Shown in pieces: positions 24,192 through 32,955 of a stretch of 44,717 bases of DNA; position 1 is the first letter of the stretch, and every line of letters begins with the position of its first letter. The translations under genes and the position numbers were made by a program. The notes beneath the pieces are model-generated. The model was not told the origin of the DNA. It saw nothing but the letters and a program-made list of their open reading frames with translations, and did no database searches. The stretch lies in assembly GCF_030148435.1 (NCBI RefSeq), contig NZ_JASBTN010000008.1, forward strand, positions 1-44,717, written 5' to 3'. The DNA comes from Aliiroseovarius sp. GTDB lineage: Bacteria; Pseudomonadota; Alphaproteobacteria; Rhodobacterales; Rhodobacteraceae.

Positions 24192-24548
24192 TCAAAGAAA
24201 GCGGGGTGGCTGAAACAGCAGATATCCTGCCTCGGACGGCTTGAGGCGCGCCGAGCCGGGGAGCCCTGTTGCGTTGTCCAAATGGACCTGCGCCACGTCG
24301 CTGCGGGGCATGATCACGTAAATGCAGCTATGTCCGATTTGGCATTTCGTATCTGACACGAGCTGCGCCGGAAGGTCATCGGTCACACCGGGTAAGGCCG
24401 CCGAGACAATTTCGGATTGCGAGGGCAGGGCGCAACGCCCATCCTCCGCCGACATTGCGAATGCCGGGGTCACAATGGCCAGAGCCACCACGGTGAAAAT
24501 CACCGCGCGCAACCAGACAGCCAAATTTCCCAGCATTGATCCGAACAT
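24192..24548 (-). CDS. Secreted small protein of unknown function
   Basis: This 118-residue protein has an N-terminal membrane or signal segment (LRAVIFTVVALAIVTPAFA) and a mature part with three cysteines (DGRCALP, DTKCQIGHSCIYV). I recognise no family. A GTG at 24578 is in frame, but the ATG at 24548 is preferred because the predicted transcript start is near 24582. A perfect FNR/Dnr-type box lies centred about 41.5 nt upstream of that start. The sigma-factor gene begins 61 nt downstream, so it may belong to the same transcript. Confidence 0.6.
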   Translation of the reverse strand: MFGSMLGNLAVWLRAVIFTVVALAIVTPAFAMSAEDGRCALPSQSEIVSAALPGVTDDLPAQLVSDTKCQIGHSCIYVIMPRSDVAQVHLDNATGLPGSARLKPSEAGYLLFQPPRFL

Positions 24549-24587
24549 GCGCCCAAACTTTTCATGTATTTCGTGCACAACGTATTC

Positions 24588-24630
24588 AATTTTAGAATTT
24601 TACACTGTGGCTCTCTTTGACTTGAGTCAA
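24588..24630 (-). promoter_or_regulatory. FNR/Dnr-type box with class II promoter
   Basis: TTGACTTGAGTCAA (24617-24630) fits TTGA-N6-TCAA exactly and is nearly symmetrical. On the minus strand a TAAATT -10-like box lies at 24593-24588, which places the transcript start near 24582 and the box centre at about -41.5, the usual activating position for FNR, FnrL or Dnr regulators. The target would be the secreted-protein/sigma-factor transcript. The site is symmetrical, so influence on the plus-strand CBS gene 230 nt away is also possible. Confidence 0.6.
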
Positions 24631-24860
24631 TCTGCAAAACCGTCCGAACTGGCGGGAATCGTGAACAAAACCGTGAACTGACCGGCGCCGGAATGACGCC
24701 CGCAGGGTGGTTTCATCGGACACTGCCCCGCGCGCAACGCACCGCTTTCAGGTCCATCGCCTGTAATGTTTCACCGTGCCAAGCGTCATTAGGTCAGTGA
24801 CCGTTGAGGCTGCGGTCCATTGCCGGCGGCTGAAAGCGGAGCACGAAAGGTGGGCCTGAG

Positions 24861-25553
24861 ATGAATGCTTCAGATATCATGACGAAAACGGTTGTGACGG
24901 GAAGGCCGGACATGACCGTAAGCCAGGCCGCCGAATTGATGTCGCAACACCACATCAGCGCCATTCCGGTCCTCGACGACGCCGGGGCCATCGTGGGGAT
25001 CGTCAGCGAGGGCGACCTGATGCGCCGCGTTGAAGGCGCAAATGACCCGCCCCGGTCCTGGTGGCTGTCGCTCTTCTCGGAGACCGGGAAAAATGCCGGG
25101 GATTTCATCCGGGAGCGGGGCCAGCATCTCAGGGACATCATGACCAGGCATGTGACGACGGTGACGCCCGCAACGCCCGTTGGCCAGATCGCCAGAGTGC
25201 TTGAAAAGAACAAAATCAAACGCGTGCCTGTCGTCGAAGGCGGCAAGCTCATCGGTATTGTCAGCCGGGCCAACCTGTTGCAGGCCCTCGCGGCGCAGCC
25301 TGTCGTGCACCTGCGCTCGGAGGCGAGCGTGGACGAAAAGCGCGACATCGTCCTTGGTGCACTGGCGCAGGTGCCGGGGCTGAACGCGGTTCATCTTAAC
25401 GTCATCGTCACGGACAATCGCGTCGATATCTGGGGCATCGTCAACTCCGACGACGAGGAGGCCGCGGCCAGGGTCGCGTTGGAGGCGATCGACGGTCTGG
25501 GCGAGATTTCGATGCATCTGGGCCGTATCCCCGCCTACGCCTGGGGCATCTGA
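24861..25553 (+). CDS. CBS-domain pair with C-terminal BON domain
   Basis: This 230-residue protein has two CBS motifs (MNASDIMTKTVVTGRPDMTV, VLDDAGAIVGIVSEGDLMRRV and DIMTRHVTTVTPATPVGQI, VVEGGKLIGIVSRANLLQAL) that normally bind adenosyl ligands. A BON domain follows (about residues 152-220: VDEKRDIVLGAL, VDIWGIVNSDDEE), often linked to membranes or small-ligand binding. There is no signal peptide, so it is cytoplasmic. A GGTGG site lies 8-10 nt before the start. The function is regulatory and unassigned. It is followed at 39 nt by a Rieske protein gene. Similar CBS-BON proteins occur in stress and low-oxygen loci. Confidence 0.85.
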   Translation: MNASDIMTKTVVTGRPDMTVSQAAELMSQHHISAIPVLDDAGAIVGIVSEGDLMRRVEGANDPPRSWWLSLFSETGKNAGDFIRERGQHLRDIMTRHVTTVTPATPVGQIARVLEKNKIKRVPVVEGGKLIGIVSRANLLQALAAQPVVHLRSEASVDEKRDIVLGALAQVPGLNAVHLNVIVTDNRVDIWGIVNSDDEEAAARVALEAIDGLGEISMHLGRIPAYAWGI

Positions 25554-25592
25554 GGAAAACCGCGCATTCGCAACGTAGCAAAGGAGCATGAC

Positions 25593-26138
25593 ATGACCGA
25601 AACAAGCGCCCCCCCCGAGGTCTCGCCTGCGCGGCGCGACTTTATCTACTATGCCACCGCCGGCACCGGCGCCGTCGCGGCGGGCGCCGCCACCTGGCCG
25701 CTGATCAATTCGATGAACCCAAGTGCCGACGTGGCCGCATTGGCCTCGATCGAGGTTGATCTCGAGGGCATTCAGGTCGGCACGCGCGTCACCGTGAAGT
25801 GGCAGGGCAAACCGGTTTTCATCGATCGGCGCACCGAGGCGCAGATCGCCCTTGCGCGGGCGGATGATACGGCGACCGACCTCATCGACCCCGCGCTGGA
25901 TGCGGAGCGGGCGGAACGCCCGGAATGGCTGGTTGTCATCGGGATCTGCACGCATCTCGGCTGTGTCCCGCTGGGTCAGGACAGCGGCGATCCGCTTGGC
26001 GAATGGGAGGGGTGGTACTGCCCGTGTCATGGATCGCATTACGACACCGCGGGTCGCATTCGCAAAGGCCCGGCACCGCGCAACCTTGATCTCCCGCCTT
26101 ACACTTTCGTGACAGATACGCGTTTGCGTATCGGGTAA
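25593..26138 (+). CDS. petA: Orphan Rieske iron-sulfur protein (PetA-like)
   Basis: This 181-residue protein matches the ubiquinol-cytochrome c reductase Rieske subunit. Its Tat-type anchor is at residues 13-40 ([13 protein letters not shown]). The 2Fe-2S ligands are in ICTHLGCVP (C119, H121, C124 region) and [11 protein letters not shown] (C143, C145, H146), with both disulfide cysteines present. The length is normal for alphaproteobacterial PetA. A clear AAAGGAG precedes the ATG. No cytochrome b or c1 gene follows, so it would need a chromosomally encoded bc1 complex or another partner. It may be an alternative Rieske subunit for special conditions. Confidence 0.88.
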   Translation: MTETSAPPEVSPARRDFIYYATAGTGAVAAGAATWPLINSMNPSADVAALASIEVDLEGIQVGTRVTVKWQGKPVFIDRRTEAQIALARADDTATDLIDPALDAERAERPEWLVVIGICTHLGCVPLGQDSGDPLGEWEGWYCPCHGSHYDTAGRIRKGPAPRNLDLPPYTFVTDTRLRIG

Positions 26139-26440
26139 AGTGCCCGATAGGGTCGCAATGTGCGCTTGCCGCAAATTGATCTGATAATTGAGATTATGTT
26201 AATGCAGAGAAAGGATCTGCTATATGCATAAATAACACCTCCTTATTTATGCATATAGTCACAAAACCCACAAAAACAGGCGTTTTGACCCGGATTCGCA
26301 CTAGGATGGCGCTTCGGTATGCGGTAGAGCACAGTCGTCTTTCCGTTGCAAACCTTGTTTCCCACAGCTTGCGCCACGGTGGCTTGAGGGTCGGGAAAAC
26401 GACAAGGGCGGAAACCGAAGGCCGGAAAAGGAGACCAGCC
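26139..26440 (+). other. Intergenic region upstream of nadA
   Basis: This 302-nt stretch has no credible gene. It holds an AT-rich patch (about 26170-26215), a perfect long inverted repeat at 26220-26258 and then a roughly 180-nt GC-rich leader before the GTG of nadA. An ATG inside the right arm of the repeat (26249) opens the nadA frame, but the translated leader is unlike any NadA N-terminus and is rejected. Confidence 0.5.
26220..26258. promoter_or_regulatory. Perfect 16-bp inverted repeat upstream of nadABC
   Basis: CTATATGCATAAATAA (26220-26235) and its exact reverse complement (26243-26258) flank a 7-nt spacer, CACCTCC. The arms are AT-rich in a GC-rich window and lie 182 nt before nadA. 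This looks like an operator or an RNA hairpin. Alphaproteobacterial nadABC operons are often controlled by NadQ; this may be its site, but I do not recall the consensus well enough to assign it. Confidence 0.55.
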
Positions 26441-27490
26441 GTGTTGGACCTTACCAATCTCCGCGATGTGCTGAGCGCGCATTACGACCTGACCCCGTCG
26501 CCCGAACTGGCGGCCGAGATGCAGGATGTCTACGCCCGCATGGACCGTGTGATCACGCCGCCGGAATGGGCCGTCTTTGCCCCCTATGTGAAGGCGATCA
26601 ACGCGCTCAAGAAGGAACGGGGCGCGGTCATCCTGGGCCACAACTACATGACGCCCGAGGTGTTCCACGGCGTGTCCGACTTCGTGGGCGACAGCCTGCA
26701 GCTGGCCATGAAGGCCGCCGAGGTCGAAGCCGACGTGATCGTGCAGGCCGGTGTGCATTTCATGGCCGAGACCTCGAAGATCCTGTCCCCCGAAAAGACC
26801 GTGCTGATGCCCGACATGGCGGCCGGCTGTTCGCTGGCGGAAAGCATCACCGCCGAGGGCATCGCGGAAATGCGCGCCAGGTATCCCGGCGCGCCGGTCG
26901 TATCCTACGTGAACACCACCGCCGAGGTGAAAGCGGCGTCGGACATCTGCTGCACCTCGTCAAACGCCGTGCAGATCGTGAACGCGATGGAGGCGGACAC
27001 GGTCATCATGACCCCGGACCAGTACCTGGCCCAGAACGTCGCGGGCGAGGCCGACAAGAACGTGGTCTACTGGCCGGGCTCCTGTATCGTGCATGAACAA
27101 TACACCGCCCAGGATCTGCGCGACTTCCGCGAATGGAACCCGGGCACGCGGCTGATCGCCCACCCGGAATGCACCCCCGAAGTGGTGGCGGAAGCGGATT
27201 TCAGCGGCTCGACCAGCGGCATCATCAAATACGTCACCGATCAGAAGCCGGAAAAGGCGATGCTGATCACCGAATGCTCGATGGCGTCCAACATCGCCGA
27301 CGAACTGCCGGAGGTCGATTTCGTCGGACCCTGCAACATGTGCCCCTACATGAAGAAGATCACGCTGGAAAAGATCCTTTATGTGCTGCACACGATGGAC
27401 AATCAGGTCGAGGTCGATCCGGCGGTCGCCGAGAAGGCCCGCCAGTCGGTGCAGGCAATGATCGACCTGTCGCGCAAGCTGGGCCTCTGA
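26441..27490 (+). CDS. nadA: Quinolinate synthase
   Basis: This 349-residue NadA condenses iminoaspartate with dihydroxyacetone phosphate to quinolinate in de novo NAD synthesis. It has the GHNYMTPEV motif, three expected cluster cysteines (the region of MPDMAAGCSLAES, WPGSCIVHEQY and GPCNMCPYM) and the HPECTPEV segment. The GTG at 26441 is the chosen start because an AAAGGAG lies 7 nt upstream and the frame's longer extension is not protein-like. nadB follows after 18 nt and nadC overlaps nadB, giving a nadABC operon. Confidence 0.94.
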   Translation: MLDLTNLRDVLSAHYDLTPSPELAAEMQDVYARMDRVITPPEWAVFAPYVKAINALKKERGAVILGHNYMTPEVFHGVSDFVGDSLQLAMKAAEVEADVIVQAGVHFMAETSKILSPEKTVLMPDMAAGCSLAESITAEGIAEMRARYPGAPVVSYVNTTAEVKAASDICCTSSNAVQIVNAMEADTVIMTPDQYLAQNVAGEADKNVVYWPGSCIVHEQYTAQDLRDFREWNPGTRLIAHPECTPEVVAEADFSGSTSGIIKYVTDQKPEKAMLITECSMASNIADELPEVDFVGPCNMCPYMKKITLEKILYVLHTMDNQVEVDPAVAEKARQSVQAMIDLSRKLGL

Positions 27491-27508
27491 ACGGGGCGCG
27501 CGCCGGTC

Positions 27509-29092
27509 ATGGAACGCATCTCCACCGATCGCATCGTGATTGTCGGGGCCGGGATGGGCGCGCTTTATGCCGCGCTGAAACTGGCGCCGCGTCCGGTGGT
27601 GATGATCTCGCCGGAACCGCTGGGCGACGGGGCCAGTTCGGCCTGGGCGCAGGGCGGCGTGGCGGCGGCGATGGATGTGGCCGACAGCCCGGCCTCGCAT
27701 GCCGAGGATACCGTCAGCGCCGGGGCTGGCACGGTGGATCCCGGGGTGGCCGCTCTGGTCACGCAGGAAGCGCGCGACCATATCCTGGACCTGACCCGGC
27801 TGGGCACCCCCTTTGATCGGACCGAGGACGGCGGCTATGTGCTGTCGCGCGAGGCGGCGCACAGTTTCGCCCGCGTGGTGCGGGTGAAAGGCGACCAGGC
27901 CGGGGCCGAGATCATGGCCGCCCTGATCGACCAGGTGCGCCGGACCCCGTCCATTCAGGTGCTGGAGGGCACTTTGGCGACCGAATTGGAGGTCACGGAC
28001 GGCCGCGTCACCGGCGTGACCATCTGCGAAAGCGACGAGAGCCGCTCGGCCCCGGTAACGCTGGCCGGGCCTGCGGTCCTGCTGGCCGGCGGCGGGTCCG
28101 GCGGGCTTTATGCGCTGACCACCAACCCGCCGCGCATTCGCGGTCAGGTGATCGGCATGGCCGCCCGCGCCGGGGCGGTGATCGCCGATGCCGAATTCGT
28201 ACAATTCCACCCCACCGCGATGGATGTCGGCGAGGACCCTGCCCCGCTGGCCACCGAGGCCCTGCGCGGCGAAGGCGCCATCCTGATCAACAGGCATGGC
28301 GAAAGATTCATGCAGGCCCTGCACCCGGATGCCGAGCTTGCCCCCCGCGACGTGGTCGCCCGGGCGATCTTTGCCGAGGTGCAGGCGGGCAACCGCCCGA
28401 TGCTGGACACGCGCGACGCCTTGGGGGCTGCGATCAAGGCGCAATTCCCCTCGGTCGCAGACTACTGCGCCCGCAACGGTATCGACCCGGCCGTTGACCC
28501 CATTCCGGTTGCCCCGGCGGCCCATTACCACATGGGCGGCATTGCCACCGACACCAGGGGCCGCGCCAGCCTGCCCGGGCTCTGGGTCTGCGGCGAGGCG
28601 TCCTCGACCGGGCTGCACGGCGCGAACCGGCTGGCCTCGAACGGTCTGCTGGAAGCGCTGGTCTACGCCCGCATCTGCGCGGAAAACATCGCCGCCGTGA
28701 TCCCGCAGGTTGCCAAGGCCGCCGCCCCGGTCGAGATCACCTTCGCACCCGGCGGCACCCCCCCTGCCCCGCTGGCCGTGGATGAACTGCGCCAGGTCAT
28801 GACCCGCGACGTGGGCGTGGTGCGCGACGCGGCGGGGCTGACCCGCGCCCTGACCACCATCGCCAGGCTGGAACAGGCCCATGGCGACAGCCCCTCGTTT
28901 CAGAACATGTGCGCCACCGCCACGCTGATTGCCGCCGGAGCATTTGCCCGCAAGGAAAGCCGTGGCGCCCATGAACGCGCCGATTACCCGGCCCCCCTGC
29001 CCGGCCCCGGCCAGCGTTCGAACCTGACATTGACCAAGGCCCGCGTGATCCGCGCCGCCGCCATCTCCACAACCACCCAGGAATTGACATGA
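27509..29092 (+). CDS. nadB: L-aspartate oxidase
   Basis: This 527-residue flavoprotein oxidises L-aspartate to iminoaspartate for NadA. The N-terminal FAD-binding motif is IVIVGAGMGALYAAL, followed by GASSAWAQGGVAAAM. The family's catalytic and substrate region (FVQFHPTAM, GEGAILINRHGERFM, AAHYHMGGIATD) and the CGEASSTGLHGANRLASN segment are present. The C-terminal helical domain is somewhat short but complete. The stop overlaps nadC by 4 nt. Confidence 0.94.
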   Translation: MERISTDRIVIVGAGMGALYAALKLAPRPVVMISPEPLGDGASSAWAQGGVAAAMDVADSPASHAEDTVSAGAGTVDPGVAALVTQEARDHILDLTRLGTPFDRTEDGGYVLSREAAHSFARVVRVKGDQAGAEIMAALIDQVRRTPSIQVLEGTLATELEVTDGRVTGVTICESDESRSAPVTLAGPAVLLAGGGSGGLYALTTNPPRIRGQVIGMAARAGAVIADAEFVQFHPTAMDVGEDPAPLATEALRGEGAILINRHGERFMQALHPDAELAPRDVVARAIFAEVQAGNRPMLDTRDALGAAIKAQFPSVADYCARNGIDPAVDPIPVAPAAHYHMGGIATDTRGRASLPGLWVCGEASSTGLHGANRLASNGLLEALVYARICAENIAAVIPQVAKAAAPVEITFAPGGTPPAPLAVDELRQVMTRDVGVVRDAAGLTRALTTIARLEQAHGDSPSFQNMCATATLIAAGAFARKESRGAHERADYPAPLPGPGQRSNLTLTKARVIRAAAISTTTQELT

Positions 29093-29937
29093 GCTTTGCC
29101 ACCCTGCCCGACCTCGTGCTGGAACCCATGGTCCGCAATGCCCTGATGGAGGATCTGGGCAGCTACGGTGACGTGACCACGCGGGCGGTGATCCCTTCCG
29201 GCACGACCTATAACGCCCGGCTGAACGCGCGCGAGGAGGCCGTGGTCTCGGGCATGCAGATCGCCGCGCTGGCGTTCCGGCTGGTCGATCCGGCGCTGGA
29301 GATCGTGACCCATGTGGCCGACGGAGACCGCTGCGCCAGGGGCGATGTGCTGATGGAAATCCGGGGCTCTGCCGCCTCGATCCTGTCGGGCGAGCGTGTC
29401 GCGCTGAATTTCGCGGGCCGCCTGACCGGCATTGCCACCAAGACCGCCGGGTTCGTGGCGGCGGCGGCGGGCACCGATACGCGCATCACCTGCACCCGCA
29501 AGACCACGCCGGGCCTGCGCATTGTCGAGAAACTGGCGGTGCTGCATGGCGGCGGGTTCAACCACCGCTATTCACTGTCCGATGCGATCCTGATCAAGGA
29601 CAACCACATCGCCGCCGCCGGCGGCGTGCGCCAGGTGCTGGAGGCGACCCGGGCCCATGCCAGCCACATGATGGCGGTGGAGATCGAGGTCGATCGGCTG
29701 GACCAACTGGCCGAGGTGCTGGAGGTCGGCGGGGCCTCGGTGGTTCTGCTCGACAACATGGACAATGACACGCTGCGCGAGGCGGTGGCGATGGTCGCGG
29801 GCCGCATGAAGACCGAGGCGTCGGGCAATGTCACGCTGGAGTGCATCGCCTCGATTGCCGCGACAGGGGTGGATTACATTTCCTCCGGCGCGCTGACCCA
29901 TTCGGCGCGCACGGTCGATCTGGGGTTGGATTTTTGA
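29089..29937 (+). CDS. nadC: Nicotinate-nucleotide pyrophosphorylase (carboxylating)
   Basis: This 282-residue quinolinate phosphoribosyltransferase makes nicotinate mononucleotide from quinolinate and PRPP. Its motifs are EDLGSYGDVTTRAV near residue 21, ARKTTPGLR-type (TRKTTPGLRIVEK), GGGFNHRYSLSDAILIKDNH and LDNMDNDTLREAV. The ATG overlaps the nadB stop (ATGA). It is the last gene of the nad operon and is followed by a hairpin and the convergent korB gene. Confidence 0.94.
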   Translation: MSFATLPDLVLEPMVRNALMEDLGSYGDVTTRAVIPSGTTYNARLNAREEAVVSGMQIAALAFRLVDPALEIVTHVADGDRCARGDVLMEIRGSAASILSGERVALNFAGRLTGIATKTAGFVAAAAGTDTRITCTRKTTPGLRIVEKLAVLHGGGFNHRYSLSDAILIKDNHIAAAGGVRQVLEATRAHASHMMAVEIEVDRLDQLAEVLEVGGASVVLLDNMDNDTLREAVAMVAGRMKTEASGNVTLECIASIAATGVDYISSGALTHSARTVDLGLDF

Positions 29938-29970
29938 ACCAAGCCGGCACACCGCGTTTGATGTGGGAAA

Positions 29971-29995
29971 GGCAACTTCGCTTGCGCTCGTTGCC
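29971..29995. terminator. Hairpin between nadC and the convergent korB
   Basis: GGCAAC (29971-29976) and GTTGCC (29990-29995) form a stem with an inner CGCTTGCG element. It lies 34 nt after nadC and 30 nt from the korB stop, a position expected for a bidirectional terminator, but there is no T-tract. Confidence 0.4.
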
Positions 29996-30024
29996 CCCCT
30001 GCCCTGCCGGGAAAGACCCGCGCC

Positions 30025-31074
30025 TCAGCGCAGCCCTTCGTTGATGCTCTTCAGCACCTTGGACCCCGGGCAGAGCTCATCCTTGCCCAGCTTGTTCAAG
30101 GGCGTGGTGGCCAGGTTCAGAACCTGGTTCAGGTCCGCCTGGTTCGGGTCCAGAAACATCAGCCCGGTCAGGATGTTGCCCTCGTCCCGCGCCTCTTGCA
30201 TCCGCAATAGCGCGGCGGTGCGGTCGTCGGTCTTGACCCCGTTCGCCGCCTTCTGCAGGTGGATGACGGATCCGTCATGCAGCGTCACCGCCTGGGTCGT
30301 GCCCGGGTCGTAGGTCGTGGTGATCTCGTCGCGCATCGGCACGAAATCCACCGGCATCGGCGCCAGGTGCTCGCGGGTCTCGGCATAGCTTTTGGTCGAT
30401 CCGGCGTGATTGTTGAAGGTCACGCAGGGGCTGACAACATCGATGAAGGCAAATCCCTTATGCGCCATGGCCGCGCGGATCAGAGGCTCCAGCTGCCCCT
30501 TGTCACCCGAAAAGCTGCGCGCGACGAAACTGGCACCCTGCAACAGGGCAAGGCTGGCCAGATCAATGCCTTCGAACGGGTTCACCGCGCCACCCTTGGC
30601 GATCGATCCGATATCGGCGGTCGCGCTGTCCTGCCCCTTGGTCAGACCATAACAGCCGTTGTTCGCGACGATATAGGTCATGTTCAGGTTGCGGCGCACC
30701 AGGTGCACGAACTGCCCCATCCCGATCGAGGCGGTGTCCCCGTCCCCCGACACGCCGATATAGGTCAGGTCGCGGTTGGCCAGGCTCGCGCCCGTCGCCA
30801 CCGAGGGCATGCGCCCGTGGACCGAGTTGAACCCGTGGCTCTTGCCCAGAAAATAGGTCGGCATCTTCGAGGAACAGCCGATGCCGGACACCTTGGCGAT
30901 GCGGTGCGGCTCGATTGCCGATTTGAAACAGGCGTTGCGGATCGCCGCCGAGATCGAATCATGCCCGCAGCCCGCGCAGAGCGTCGAGATGGCGCCGTCA
31001 TAATCGGCCACCGTATATCCGCGCCGGTTGGTCGGCAGGTTCGGGTGGCGGAACTTCGGTTTCACATAGGACAT
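30025..31074 (-). CDS. korB: 2-oxoacid:ferredoxin oxidoreductase beta subunit (KorB-like)
   Basis: This 349-residue TPP-binding subunit is of the 2-oxoglutarate/2-oxoacid:ferredoxin oxidoreductase family. The cysteine motif CAGCGHD (C33, C36) starts the 4Fe-4S ligand set, with another Cys in SGIGCSSKMP. The TPP motif runs from GVSGDGDTASIG to the NNGCYGLTKGQ segment. The ATG overlaps the korA stop by 4 nt. Together with KorA it would interconvert a 2-oxoacid and acyl-CoA plus CO2 with low-potential electrons. The 2-oxoacid could be 2-oxoglutarate or pyruvate. It lacks its own ferredoxin gene, but the neighbouring flavoprotein has a ferredoxin-like domain. Confidence 0.85.
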   Translation of the reverse strand: MSYVKPKFRHPNLPTNRRGYTVADYDGAISTLCAGCGHDSISAAIRNACFKSAIEPHRIAKVSGIGCSSKMPTYFLGKSHGFNSVHGRMPSVATGASLANRDLTYIGVSGDGDTASIGMGQFVHLVRRNLNMTYIVANNGCYGLTKGQDSATADIGSIAKGGAVNPFEGIDLASLALLQGASFVARSFSGDKGQLEPLIRAAMAHKGFAFIDVVSPCVTFNNHAGSTKSYAETREHLAPMPVDFVPMRDEITTTYDPGTTQAVTLHDGSVIHLQKAANGVKTDDRTAALLRMQEARDEGNILTGLMFLDPNQADLNQVLNLATTPLNKLGKDELCPGSKVLKSINEGLR

Positions 31075-32954
31075 CAGGCTTTCTCCCGCTTCAGGGCCAC
31101 GACCTTGGCCTTCTTGGTGCCGATGGTTTCACGGATCTTGCCCGCGATATGGCGCGCCGTGATCGGCGTGCCGGAGTAATTCAACACTGATTTCAGCTTG
31201 TCCGGCGCGATCTGGCATTCGTTCATGATCAGCTGGCGCATCTGCCCGTCGCGGTTCTGTTCGATCACGAAAACCACGTCATGGTCATGGATGAACTGGT
31301 CCACCTCGTTGTGGAACGGGAAGGCACGAATGCGCATCGTGTCGATCGGATAGCCCTCGTCCGCCAGCATCTCGACCGCCTCATAGGCCGGGCTGGCCGA
31401 GGTGCCGAAGAACAGCGCGCCGATCTTCAGCTTGGTCTTGCGCCTCTTCACCTCGATCGGCGGGTGGGTCTTGGGCTGCGGTACGTAGCCCTTGGCGGTC
31501 TCGAACTTGCGCAGCAGGCGATCCACGTTCTGCACGTAGTCTTCGCCGCTTTCCGAATAGACCGCGAATTCGTTCTTGCTGGATCCACGGGTGAAAAACG
31601 CGCCCTTGGACGGGTGCGTGCCCGGCAGGGTGCGATAGCAGATGCCATCGCCGTCCACGTCCAGGTAGCGGCCCCATTTTTCGGCCGTATCCAGCCCCTC
31701 GGCGTCCAGCACCTTGCCGCGGTTCAGTTCCTTGTTGTCGTCCCATTCCAGCGGCGGCGACATCCAGTCGTTCATGCCCAGATCCAAATCGGTCATCAGG
31801 ATCACCGGGGTCTGCAGCTGTTCGGCCAGGTCGAAGCTCTGCGCCGACATTTCGAAACATTCGGATGGTGTGGCCGGGAACAGGAGCACGTGCTTGGTGT
31901 CGCCGTGGCTGGCATAGGCGGCGGCCAGAACGTCCGACTGCTGGCTGCGGGTGGGCATGCCCGTGGACGGGCCCGAACGCTGAACGTTGATCAGCACCAC
32001 GGGCAGTTCGGCGAAATAGGCCAGCCCCAGGAACTCGCTCATCAGGCTCAGCCCCGGCCCGGACGTGGCGGTAAAGGCCCGCGCCCCGTTCCAGCCGGCG
32101 CCGACCACCATACCCATGGCGGAAAGTTCATCCTCGGCCTGCACGATGGCAAAGTTCTTCTTGCCGGTGCCCGCGTCGATTCGCATCCGTTCTGCATATT
32201 TCGCGAAGGCATCCACGACAGAGGTCGAGGGCGTGATCGGATACCAGGCCGCCACCGTCGCCCCGCCATAGATCGCCCCCAGCGCGGCCGCCGTGTTGCC
32301 GTTCATCAGGATATGGTCGCTTTCCAGGATATGCGACGCCAGGTTCACGCCCGATTCCAGCCGGATCGGCAGCGGGCACTGGAAATTCTCGGTCGCGTAT
32401 TGGTATCCCATCTCAAGAGCGTGCACGTTCGAGGAAATGAGCTTCTCCTTGCCCTTGAACTGGTCGTTCAGCAGATCCTTCAGCACCCGGAAGTCAATGT
32501 CGATCAGCGCCGCCATGGCGCCGACATAAACCACGTTCTTGAGCAGCTGTTGGAGGCGCGGATTGGCATATTCGCGCATGCACATTTCGGTCAGCGGAAT
32601 GCCGAACATGGTAATGTCGTCGCGCTTCATATGTGGCGCGAGCGGCTTGGTGTTGTCGTAAAGGAAATAGCCCCCCGGCGCGACCGCCGCGATGTCCTTC
32701 TCCATCGACTGCGGGTTGACGCAGACCATGAAATCGACCCCGCCGCGCCGGCCCAGATAGCCGTTCTTCGATACCCGCACCTCGTACCAGGTGGGTAGGC
32801 CCTGAATGTTCGACGGGAAGATATTGCGCGGGGACACCGGGATGCCCATGCGGAAGATTGCCTTTGCAAACAGGTGGTTGGCCGAGGCCGACCCGGTGCC
32901 GTTCACATTGGCGAACTTGACGACGAAATCATTGACGCCTTCGATCTGTTTCAT
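31074..32954 (-). CDS. korA: 2-oxoacid:ferredoxin oxidoreductase gamma-alpha fused subunit (KorA-like)
   Basis: This 626-residue protein fuses the gamma domain (about residues 1-190, GTGSASANHLFAKAIFRMG, GYLGRRGGVDF) to the alpha pyrimidine-binding domain (ITPSTSVVDAFAKYAER, QAEDELSAMGMVVGAGWNG, FTATSGPGLSLMSEF). This is the KorA-type gamma-alpha layout. The ATG at 32954 is chosen because it lies 1 nt after the stop of the upstream flavoprotein and starts where homology starts; the frame is open to 33065. It pairs with KorB. Substrate choice is not decided by the motifs I can see. Confidence 0.87.
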   Translation of the reverse strand: MKQIEGVNDFVVKFANVNGTGSASANHLFAKAIFRMGIPVSPRNIFPSNIQGLPTWYEVRVSKNGYLGRRGGVDFMVCVNPQSMEKDIAAVAPGGYFLYDNTKPLAPHMKRDDITMFGIPLTEMCMREYANPRLQQLLKNVVYVGAMAALIDIDFRVLKDLLNDQFKGKEKLISSNVHALEMGYQYATENFQCPLPIRLESGVNLASHILESDHILMNGNTAAALGAIYGGATVAAWYPITPSTSVVDAFAKYAERMRIDAGTGKKNFAIVQAEDELSAMGMVVGAGWNGARAFTATSGPGLSLMSEFLGLAYFAELPVVLINVQRSGPSTGMPTRSQQSDVLAAAYASHGDTKHVLLFPATPSECFEMSAQSFDLAEQLQTPVILMTDLDLGMNDWMSPPLEWDDNKELNRGKVLDAEGLDTAEKWGRYLDVDGDGICYRTLPGTHPSKGAFFTRGSSKNEFAVYSESGEDYVQNVDRLLRKFETAKGYVPQPKTHPPIEVKRRKTKLKIGALFFGTSASPAYEAVEMLADEGYPIDTMRIRAFPFHNEVDQFIHDHDVVFVIEQNRDGQMRQLIMNECQIAPDKLKSVLNYSGTPITARHIAGKIRETIGTKKAKVVALKREKA

Positions 32955-32955
32955 G

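Noticed and set aside
26249-26440. Long N-terminal extension of NadA from ATG 26249
   Set aside because: It begins inside the inverted repeat, does not look like NadA and the GTG at 26441 has a strong ribosome-binding site.
26960-28972. Long minus-strand open frame opposite nadA and nadB
   Set aside because: It spans two clearly supported genes and has a shadow-like composition.
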